Assembly (NCBI GenBank): GCA_900542905.1
Contig: UQPF01000007.1
Coordinates: forward strand, 53,359 to 117,358
Direction of reading: 5' to 3'
DNA: 64,000 nucleotides
Origin: an uncultured Collinsella sp.
Lineage (GTDB): Bacteria; Actinomycetota; Coriobacteriia; Coriobacteriales; Coriobacteriaceae
Position numbers and translations under genes: made by a program. The notes beneath the pieces were generated by a model. It was given only the letters and a program-made list of their open reading frames with translations, had not been told where the DNA came from and did not search any database. Shown in pieces: positions 57,912-64,000 of this stretch. Numbering within the stretch: position 1 is the stretch's first letter; each line of letters starts with the position of its first letter.

Positions 57912-58775
57912 CTATTCGACGATTGGCGCTCCGTGGCCCCAAGAACCTTCCATGCCGCACACGGTCGAAGCAAACCCGGCAGCAAAGTCAAGCGCGCGCT
58001 CGATGGCCTCAGCGCCATCCTCACCACGCTTGGCGGAATCGAGATAGCACATCAAAAACGAGGTGAGGAACGAGTCGCCCGCCCCCATGGTGTCCTTCAT
58101 GTCCGTTACCGGTTTAGCCAGCTGGCGGTAATAACGCTCGCCGTCGTAAGCAATGCAGCCCTCGGCGCCCGCCGTAGCCGACACAAAACGCGGACCCAGG
58201 CCCTTCACCCATGCCAGACGCTCGCGAATCTCGTCCTCACTCGCGGCATCCACCGCACTAAAGAAAGCGAAATCGACGTAGGGCGCAATCTGCTCGTAGT
58301 ACTCGTCGGTGGAGTCATCCGAAAAGTCAAAAGAGACCGTGACGCCTGCAGCCTTCAGCTTGGGCAGCTCGCGCTCGGTAAAGCAATAGTTGCCCGAATG
58401 AACCACATCGAACTGCTTCATGTACGCAAGGTCAAAACGATCGAGGACATAGCGCGCATCGCCACGGATACCGCCCTCGTTGGAGCCAAGGAAGACACGG
58501 TCACCGTCGACGACGGTCACACGAGCCGCTCCGTTCTCGCCAATCATCTGCTCGCACTTGTCAAGCTCGATACCCTCATCCTCGAGGCTTGCAATGACAT
58601 GCTCGGCAGCGGCGTCATTGCCAAAAATGCCCATGTATGCGGAGCGTGCGGCACCGCATTTCTTGGCATAAACGGCGAAGTTCACCGCGTTACCGCCAGG
58701 ATACATGGTGTGGATATGCTCGTAGCGATCGACGACGTTGTCGCCAAATCCGAGCGCGTTAACGTTAAATGCCAT
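57912..58775 (-). CDS. frlD: Fructoselysine 6-kinase-like PfkB kinase
   Basis: A 287-residue ribokinase-fold enzyme. GDNVVDRYEHIHTMYPGGNAVNFAVYAKKCGA matches the FrlD N-terminus (NxxD...YPGGNxVN), SYMGIFGND-like AYMGIFGNDAAAEHV follows, and MKDTMGAGDSFLTSF is the catalytic motif. FrlD phosphorylates fructoselysine at carbon 6. It lies 14 bp downstream of frlB, the enzyme that would cleave its product. Confidence 0.88.
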   Translation of the reverse strand: MAFNVNALGFGDNVVDRYEHIHTMYPGGNAVNFAVYAKKCGAARSAYMGIFGNDAAAEHVIASLEDEGIELDKCEQMIGENGAARVTVVDGDRVFLGSNEGGIRGDARYVLDRFDLAYMKQFDVVHSGNYCFTERELPKLKAAGVTVSFDFSDDSTDEYYEQIAPYVDFAFFSAVDAASEDEIRERLAWVKGLGPRFVSATAGAEGCIAYDGERYYRQLAKPVTDMKDTMGAGDSFLTSFLMCYLDSAKRGEDGAEAIERALDFAAGFASTVCGMEGSWGHGAPIVE

Positions 58776-58789
58776 GGCCTTTGTCCCTT

Positions 58790-59758
58790 CTAGTACTCGA
58801 CAACACCCATATAGCGGCGGAAATCGGGATCGTGATCAAACACCTTGCCGCGTGCAGCACGCAGCTCGCAGTTCATGGCGTAGAACAGCACCGGGTCCAG
58901 ATAGGCACGGACGCTCGCCGGCACGGCTTCCATACCGTACTCCTTGGCATCGAGCACCATCAGCGTATCGGTATGCGTCTTAAGGAACGCCAGGGCGCGC
59001 TCGTCCATAGCACGGCACTCGCTGGAGCCCATCTGCAGGAAGTAAAAAACGCCATCCTGAGTAGCCTCGAAGGGGCCATGGAAGTACTCGGCAGAGTGGA
59101 TGTAGCTGCAGTGCTGCCACTGCATCTCCATAAGAGAGCAGATAGCGAAACCATAGGTCTGGCTAAAGTTGGGACCGCTGCCCAGAATGTAGAAGAACTC
59201 GTGCTCCTGGCAAAGCTTGGCAAAACGATCGCCCAGCTCGGCATTTACCTTCTCACGTGCCGGGGGAAGAATCTTATCCATCTCGGCGATACCGGCATAC
59301 ATATCGGCAAGATCGGCGTAGCCCTCCTGCTGATCGAGCAGCTCGGCCGCAAGCGACAGCGAAATGCCAGCGGGGACCTCGGCCTGCGGCACGCCCTCGC
59401 CCCACGGATAGACCCACGTGGTCCACTTGCCGGAGTCAATCTTGGATCCAGCGTTGTCGGTCTGGGCGATCACCGTAGCGCCGGCAGCAAGGGCAATCTC
59501 ACAGCCCTCGACGACCTCGGGGGTGTTGCCACTGTGGCTGCAAGCAATGACCAGGGATTTCTCACCCAAGCGGCGCGGACGCATGATATCGAACTCGCGA
59601 GCCGTATAGATATACGAAGTGAAGGTGGTTGCCTCGCGCTGCAGAAGCTCATGAGCCGGGATCAAATCGATCATGGAGCCACCGCAAGCAATCCAGTAGA
59701 CGCTGTCGAACTTGCCCTTCTCGGCAATTGCCTCTTTGATCAGATCGTGTGCGTTCAT
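58790..59758 (-). CDS. frlB: Fructoselysine-6-phosphate deglycase-like SIS protein
   Basis: A 322-residue protein with two SIS domains. VYWIACGGSMIDLIPAHELL and VIACSHSGNTPEVVEG form the first sugar-phosphate site; ILGSGPNFSQTYGFAICSLMEMQW and SAEYFHGPFEATQDGVFYFLQMG the second; the ending RRYMGVVEY is like that of E. coli FrlB. FrlB splits fructoselysine 6-phosphate into lysine and glucose 6-phosphate. GAAAGGA lies before the ATG at 59758. Confidence 0.9.
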   Translation of the reverse strand: MNAHDLIKEAIAEKGKFDSVYWIACGGSMIDLIPAHELLQREATTFTSYIYTAREFDIMRPRRLGEKSLVIACSHSGNTPEVVEGCEIALAAGATVIAQTDNAGSKIDSGKWTTWVYPWGEGVPQAEVPAGISLSLAAELLDQQEGYADLADMYAGIAEMDKILPPAREKVNAELGDRFAKLCQEHEFFYILGSGPNFSQTYGFAICSLMEMQWQHCSYIHSAEYFHGPFEATQDGVFYFLQMGSSECRAMDERALAFLKTHTDTLMVLDAKEYGMEAVPASVRAYLDPVLFYAMNCELRAARGKVFDHDPDFRRYMGVVEY

Positions 59759-59820
59759 ATCCAGTTCCTTTCTTGTTTGGTCAGCAATCAATGACGTTGG
59801 TTGCGTGGCCGATGGTTGTT

Positions 59821-60672
59821 TTAGTCAATCAGATATTTCTCGAATGCGGCCATGTTCTTGGCATCTGCCGCCGCCGGGTCATCGTAGTAACGGCCGTCCG
59901 TGATTTCCTGGCCCAGCATGCCGTCGAAACCATGGGCGTTGAGTGTGGCGACGAAGGCGTCCATATCGTGCTTGCCATCGCCCCACACCAGATGGCCATA
60001 CGGGTCGCCGTCGATAAAGTGCATCTCGTGAATTGCCCCATCACCAAAAGCGGCAAACCAGTCCTCAAGCGTCTCGCCTGCAACGCCCATCGCGGTTGTA
60101 TCAACCATGGGCTGTAAGTACGGGCTCGCGACCTCGTCAATCATGCGCTTCGCATCGGAAACCGTCGTCACAAGGTTGCTCTCCTCGGGACGCAGGCTTT
60201 CCATCGTAAGCACCAGACCGTGCTCGCCGGCATACTCCGCCAGAATGGACAAGTGCTCGCGGCTGCGCTTCCAGGCTTCCTCGCGGTCCTCGTCCCAGTC
60301 GCCCCAGCCCGAGTTGACGGACATACGGTCGCACCCAAGTACCTCGGCAAGCTCAATGCCGTGTTTAAAGTACGCCAGGCTGCGCTGTTCATGCAGCGGT
60401 TTGCGTGCGCAGTACTGCCAAGGATAGACAACATTCTCGGGGCACAGAGTACGATACCTAAGCCCACGGTCTGCAGCCTTTTTCGCCAGGACCTCAGCCT
60501 CAAAGTAGCCCGTGTGGTCGAGCGTCACATGTGGCTCTGCGCACCACAGCTCAATGGACTCAAAGCCCAAACGCTGCTGCACATCAAGGAAGTAATCGAG
60601 CGACCACATGATGTAGTGGATATTCATGCCCGCAATCTGCTCGCGGCGCAGCGTCGGCTTGGATTCAGACAT
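59821..60672 (-). CDS. frlC: FrlC-like sugar epimerase, TIM barrel
   Basis: A 283-residue xylose-isomerase-like TIM-barrel protein. IAGMNIHYIMWSLDYFLDVQQRLGFESIELW at the start and the metal ligands in VLTMESLRPEESNL (Glu), PMVDTTAMG (Asp), HEMHFIDGD (His) and GQEITDGRY (Glu) are visible. FrlC interconverts fructoselysine and psicoselysine. AAGGAGG precedes the ATG. It lies between the large amidohydrolase and frlB. Confidence 0.85.
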   Translation of the reverse strand: MSESKPTLRREQIAGMNIHYIMWSLDYFLDVQQRLGFESIELWCAEPHVTLDHTGYFEAEVLAKKAADRGLRYRTLCPENVVYPWQYCARKPLHEQRSLAYFKHGIELAEVLGCDRMSVNSGWGDWDEDREEAWKRSREHLSILAEYAGEHGLVLTMESLRPEESNLVTTVSDAKRMIDEVASPYLQPMVDTTAMGVAGETLEDWFAAFGDGAIHEMHFIDGDPYGHLVWGDGKHDMDAFVATLNAHGFDGMLGQEITDGRYYDDPAAADAKNMAAFEKYLID

Positions 60673-60673
60673 C

Positions 60674-62257
60674 TTATGCCTCCTTATTTCGATCGAACAC
60701 GATTTGTCCGTCCGACATCGTCATATCAACCGCAAGATCGCGTGCGTCGCGATAATCGAGGTCAAACACATCCCGATCGAGCACGCAGATATCGGCAAGC
60801 TTGCCGACCTCGAGCGTACCCAGCTCATCTTCGCGCATCAGGTCGTACGCGCCCCCGGCAGTCCAAGCGCGCAAGAGCTCGACAAGCGTCAGCACGTTGG
60901 CCTCATTCACGGGCAGTCCGTCGTCGAAGTATCCGCCGCACGCGCTGTAGATTGACTCGCCCAGGCTCGGAATCAGCAGCGGTAAATCCGTGCCACAGCA
61001 CACTGTGCATCCGGAATCTTCCATGCCGCGGCGATTCCAGCTGTGCAAAAGTCGCGTCTCGCCAATTTGTCGACGCATCATCGACAGGCAATCCTCGCGC
61101 CGGTCCAGCGTCAGAATCTGCGGATAGACCTCGCAAATTCCGCCTAACTTGCCAAACTCGACAAGATCGGTCGGGTCAGAGTTCTCGAGATCGGTAATCG
61201 CATGGCGTCGAAGCATCCGTCCATGCTCGTCTCGAGGCAGCGAGGCATAGAGCGCCACGGTGCGACGAACGGCGCCATCGCCCTGGCAATGCAAGGAATA
61301 TCGGAAGCCGTCAGCATCAATTGCACGCAGCTCGTTCTCAATCAGATCCCACTCTGGCTCCTCGACGACCGTCTTGCCGGCAGCGCCCGCATCGGCCGTG
61401 TCCTCATAGGGGTCAATCATCTCGGCAAGCCCCGCCCATACGCCTCGATCGGTCATACGGTTGAAGCCAGAAAAACGAACGAACGGTCCCCGGAAGCGCT
61501 CTCGTGCCTCGCGGGCATATGCCAGATTTGCACCGGCACCCACCGGCTGCGACATCATAGAGACGCGAACCGTCAGCTCACCAGATTCCTCACGGCGAGC
61601 CATTTCGTCGGCAAAGCCGTAGTAGTCATCGAATGCCATCTCCTTGATGGCGGTAACGCCGCGCTCGTTAAGCATGCTCATGTAGTCCGAATACCCGGCA
61701 CGCACCTCGGGCAGCGCGAGGAAATCGCTCATCATGCGCCAGATCTTCTCGGCATAGCACGCCTGCGGTGTAAAACCGTATCGCGCACTGGCGGCAGCAT
61801 TGAGAACGCAGGTCTCCGCGCCCGGTGTAAAGCAGACGACAGGGATATCACCAAAAAACTCGTCAAACACAGCTGCCGTATTTGCGTTCTCGGCATCCGA
61901 TGCCAACGTTTCGGGCAGGTTGTGGCCAAAAGCCGCCGCGCAATCCGGATGATCATCTTTCCATGCACGCAAGAGCGACACGGCCTCTTTGGCATCAGCG
62001 ACGCCGGACAGATCAGACCCCAACGTCCGCAGTGCCCAGCCCGTATAGAAGGTATGCACATCGATCAGGCCGGGCATGACGGTGCGGTCGCCCAGGTCAA
62101 CTACCTCGTCCGCCTGGGTCAAATACGAAGCTACCTCGCACTTGGTGCCAACCGCCTCAATTCGATTGCCACGGACCGCTACGAAACCTTCAAACGGCAG
62201 GTCCCCCGTACCGGTAAAGACGCTCTTAGACGTCAGGACCGTCAAACAATCAGACAT
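60674..62257 (-). CDS. YtcJ-like metal-dependent amidohydrolase
   Basis: A 527-residue amidohydrolase-3 family enzyme. VMPGLIDVHTF is a variant of the usual GxxDxHxH metal loop (second His replaced, as the text reads DVHTFY), and SLHCQGDGAVRRTVA, CCGTDLPLLIP and the C-terminal GTLEVGKLADICVLDRDVF are typical. The family removes acyl or other groups from small amides. It ends 2 bp before frlC and starts 10 bp after the transporter stop, so it may free the glycated amino acid from a larger conjugate. The metal-ligand change should be noted. Confidence 0.8.
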   Translation of the reverse strand: MSDCLTVLTSKSVFTGTGDLPFEGFVAVRGNRIEAVGTKCEVASYLTQADEVVDLGDRTVMPGLIDVHTFYTGWALRTLGSDLSGVADAKEAVSLLRAWKDDHPDCAAAFGHNLPETLASDAENANTAAVFDEFFGDIPVVCFTPGAETCVLNAAASARYGFTPQACYAEKIWRMMSDFLALPEVRAGYSDYMSMLNERGVTAIKEMAFDDYYGFADEMARREESGELTVRVSMMSQPVGAGANLAYAREARERFRGPFVRFSGFNRMTDRGVWAGLAEMIDPYEDTADAGAAGKTVVEEPEWDLIENELRAIDADGFRYSLHCQGDGAVRRTVALYASLPRDEHGRMLRRHAITDLENSDPTDLVEFGKLGGICEVYPQILTLDRREDCLSMMRRQIGETRLLHSWNRRGMEDSGCTVCCGTDLPLLIPSLGESIYSACGGYFDDGLPVNEANVLTLVELLRAWTAGGAYDLMREDELGTLEVGKLADICVLDRDVFDLDYRDARDLAVDMTMSDGQIVFDRNKEA

Positions 62258-62266
62258 CACAACCAC

Positions 62267-63730
62267 CTACACCGGAAGCATGCCAGAGATTGCCGTTACG
62301 ATCAGGCCAAAGACGACCATGAAGATGAAGAACTTCCAAATGGTCTTCCACCATTGGCCAAACGAAATCTTAGCCACGGCAAGGCCGGCGACCGTCATGC
62401 CCGCCACGGGACTGATGGTGTTGATGGTCTGATTAGCAAACTGGAGCGCGGTAACGGCAGCTTCGGGATTGAGGCCCATAAGCTCGGTCAGCGGACCCAT
62501 GACGGGCATGGTGAGCGCCGCAAGTCCAGAACTCGAGGGAACCAGCAAAGAGAGCAGGCCAAGGACGATATACATAAACGTGGTGTAGACGGCAGCGGGC
62601 GCACCGGCGAGCGCAGTAGCGAGCGCCTGGAGGATGGTGTCGATGATCATGCCGCCCTCGGCGATGACCAGAATGCCGCGAGCGATACCGATAACGATGG
62701 CGGCGTACGCAAAGTCGGCAATGCCTTTAACGAACTCCTCGGCGATCGTCTGCTGGTCAAGGCCGCCCAGGATACCGGCAAGCAAGCCCATACCAAGGAA
62801 CACGGCGGAAATCTCATTCATGTACCAGCCCTGGGTAACAAGACCCCAGACGATAATGCCCATACCGCAGGCAAAATCGATAAGCACGAGCTTCTGACGG
62901 GTAGTGAACTCTTCCTCGATGGAGGCATCGGTCACGGAAAACTCAACACGCTTGAGCTTGTCGTCCTCGTACGTAATGGACGACTCGGGGTTTTTCTTGA
63001 CGCGCATGGCATAGCGCATGGCCCATGCGATGCCAACGGCGGTAAAGATGACCCAAGAGATGGCGCGCAGCCACAGCTGAGGATTGCCCTCGATGCCGAT
63101 AATGCCTTGGGCGATCAAAACATTGAACGGGTCGATGGTCGAAGCACAATATCCCAGGTTAGGGCCAAGGAAGCAGATGATGAATGCCGTCATCGAGTCA
63201 TAACCGATACCCATCATGATGGGAATGAAGATGGCATAGAACGGCAGGGCTTCCTCAGACATACCAAACGTAGTGCCGCAAATGGACAGCAACGTCATCG
63301 TGATGGGAATGATGAGGATGTCCTTGTTCTTGAGCTTTTTAATCACACGGCTCATGCCGGCATTCAAAGCGTTGGTCTTGGTGATGACTGCGAACGATCC
63401 GCCAATCAATAAGACGAACGCAACGACGTCAGCAGCCTCCTGGATGCCCTTAGTGGGCGCTTGCAGGACCGCAAAGATATCCTGGCCCAGATTGATGGTC
63501 TCGCCGGTCTCGGAATCGGTGTAATTCTTATCGACCTGTTCATAGGTACCAGCAACGGCGACTTCACGCTCGCCCGCCGCTGTCGAAATCGTCTTGCGCT
63601 GGTACTGACCAGAGGGAACGATCCAAGTCAGAACCGCAAAGACAACGATCAGCAAGAACATGATCGTATAGACATGCGGTAATTTGAACTTAAAACGTCT
63701 GTTTGTCTTCTTCGCCTTCGTATCTGACAT
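62267..63730 (-). CDS. YfcC-family transporter
   Basis: A 487-residue membrane protein of the YfcC/C4-dicarboxylate-anaerobic-carrier superfamily. KLPHVYTIMFLLIVVFAVLTWIVPSGQY and the last third (SLLVPSSSGLAALTMPVMGPL, TINTISPVAGMTVAGLA) are hallmark segments. Related proteins import peptides or basic amino acids or exchange arginine and ornithine. As first gene of the frl operon it probably takes up fructoselysine or a related glycated amino acid. The ATG at 63730 has GGAGG upstream; the longer frame would run into the operator and promoter. Confidence 0.9.
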   Translation of the reverse strand: MSDTKAKKTNRRFKFKLPHVYTIMFLLIVVFAVLTWIVPSGQYQRKTISTAAGEREVAVAGTYEQVDKNYTDSETGETINLGQDIFAVLQAPTKGIQEAADVVAFVLLIGGSFAVITKTNALNAGMSRVIKKLKNKDILIIPITMTLLSICGTTFGMSEEALPFYAIFIPIMMGIGYDSMTAFIICFLGPNLGYCASTIDPFNVLIAQGIIGIEGNPQLWLRAISWVIFTAVGIAWAMRYAMRVKKNPESSITYEDDKLKRVEFSVTDASIEEEFTTRQKLVLIDFACGMGIIVWGLVTQGWYMNEISAVFLGMGLLAGILGGLDQQTIAEEFVKGIADFAYAAIVIGIARGILVIAEGGMIIDTILQALATALAGAPAAVYTTFMYIVLGLLSLLVPSSSGLAALTMPVMGPLTELMGLNPEAAVTALQFANQTINTISPVAGMTVAGLAVAKISFGQWWKTIWKFFIFMVVFGLIVTAISGMLPV

Positions 63731-63772
63731 AGATACCTCCAAAGAACTCGAGACTGCATCGCATCTCGCTTC

Positions 63773-63795
63773 AACGTTTGCGCAAGGCAAACGTT
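63773..63795. promoter_or_regulatory. Operator-like inverted repeat downstream of the frl promoter
   Basis: AACGTTTGC and GCAAACGTT are perfect inverted arms around GCAAG. The site lies between the predicted transcription start and the transporter ATG, the classical place for a repressor. The regulator is unknown. Confidence 0.65.
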
Positions 63796-63809
63796 CTATG
63801 ACGTTCCAT

Positions 63810-63838
63810 AGATTACCAGCAGCTTTTCCCCTCATCAA
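63810..63838 (-). promoter_or_regulatory. Promoter of the frl operon
   Basis: On the minus strand TTGATG and TAATCT stand exactly 17 bp apart, placing the start near 63803, about 70 bp before the transporter ATG. Confidence 0.65.
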
Positions 63839-63901
63839 GATAATTTCAAACTGATTGCCGCGACGCGGCTGAACCTTGATTGGCAACTTCATCCGAACAC
63901 T

Positions 63902-63941
63902 TCCCATATTCATCCGTACATGTACGGATGAATATGGGAAT
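63902..63941. promoter_or_regulatory. 40-bp perfect palindrome
   Basis: The half site TTCCCATATTCATCCGTACA is followed at once by its exact complement, with no spacer. It lies 64 bp upstream of the frl promoter's -35 box and about 50 bp before a plus-strand start codon at 63992. It could be an operator for a divergent regulator or a transcript hairpin. Confidence 0.7.
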
Positions 63942-63991
63942 CCGATACTCTGAGGGCCGGACCGGCCGGCCCCGGGAGATCGGAGGACGGC

Positions 63992-64000
63992 ATGTCCGGA
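63992..64000 (+). CDS. Start of a plus-strand gene, truncated by the window end
   Basis: Only three codons (MSG) are visible, preceded by GGAGG five bases before the ATG. Divergent from the frl operon, it would be a natural place for the operon's regulator, but nothing can be said of the product. Confidence 0.4.

Noticed and set aside
61202..63412. 736-codon plus-strand frame opposite the transporter and amidohydrolase
   Set aside because: Asp/His/Arg-rich low-complexity translation that crosses two clear minus-strand genes.

Overview
The window reads as chromosomal DNA of a high-GC anaerobic actinobacterium of the Coriobacteriia, most like a gut Collinsella. This is inferred from gene content and style: acetate fermentation by Pta/AckA, L-lactate dehydrogenase, an acetyl-type diaminopimelate/lysine pathway, a D-aspartate ligase/racemase pair for the cell wall, fused ECF ATPases and a fructoselysine operon. 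I ran no database comparison. No rRNA, tRNA, CRISPR array, insertion sequence or prophage was recognised.

Layout. 1-5.6 kb: the edge of a surface polysaccharide cluster (partial glycosyltransferase, glf), then pta facing two tandem ackA genes across a repeat-rich spacer. 5.6-12.1 kb: a minus-strand run rnd, membrane metallopeptidase, xseA, xseB, HIT protein, LysR regulator, MFS transporter. 12.1-15.3 kb: lipid kinase, a 30-residue membrane peptide and an exported C69 dipeptidase. 15.4-19.0 kb: a tryptophan-codon attenuator (leader peptide with three Trp codons plus terminator) ahead of a three-gene ECF transporter, so probably tryptophan uptake. 19.1-21.2 kb: aspartate racemase and ATP-grasp ligase. 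21.5-24.4 kb: a secreted coiled-coil cell-wall protein, a DUF4143-type ATPase, 23-bp tandem repeats and a decayed copy of the secreted gene's 3' end. 24.4-27.4 kb: Ser/Thr kinase, small regulator, lipoprotein and membrane protein. 27.4-32.7 kb: an M20 deacetylase divergent from a lysine-riboswitch operon that encodes a LysA-DapA fusion, DapB and DapH. 33-39.8 kb: NA37-type nucleoid protein, a DUF2974 hydrolase bracketed by two copies of a hairpin repeat, ldh, an aminotransferase and nadE.

The most unusual locus is at 39.9-43.9 kb. It is an AT-rich operon, foreign-looking beside its GC-rich neighbours: a DUF2087-like protein, an MFS transporter, a 773-residue cobalamin-type radical SAM protein and, in the last position just before a strong terminator, a 36-residue peptide with its own strong ribosome binding site. 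This is the architecture of a ribosomally made, post-translationally modified peptide (RiPP) pathway and is the best candidate for an undescribed system.

44-53.2 kb holds surface and accessory genes (S/T-rich membrane protein, acidic low-complexity protein, Tat-exported C39-like protein with a lipoprotein), ettA, an SdpR/SdpI-like pair, tcdA and a TatD nuclease. 53.3-63.7 kb is one ten-gene minus-strand catabolic operon: YfcC-type transporter, two amidohydrolases, FrlC, FrlB, FrlD, a second PfkB kinase, YjbQ, BtpA and an FGGY kinase. It is preceded by a promoter, an operator-like inverted repeat and a 40-bp perfect palindrome, and probably serves fructoselysine or a related glycated compound. 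Dispersed hairpin repeats, one family with a conserved loop and locus-specific stems, occur in several intergenic gaps.
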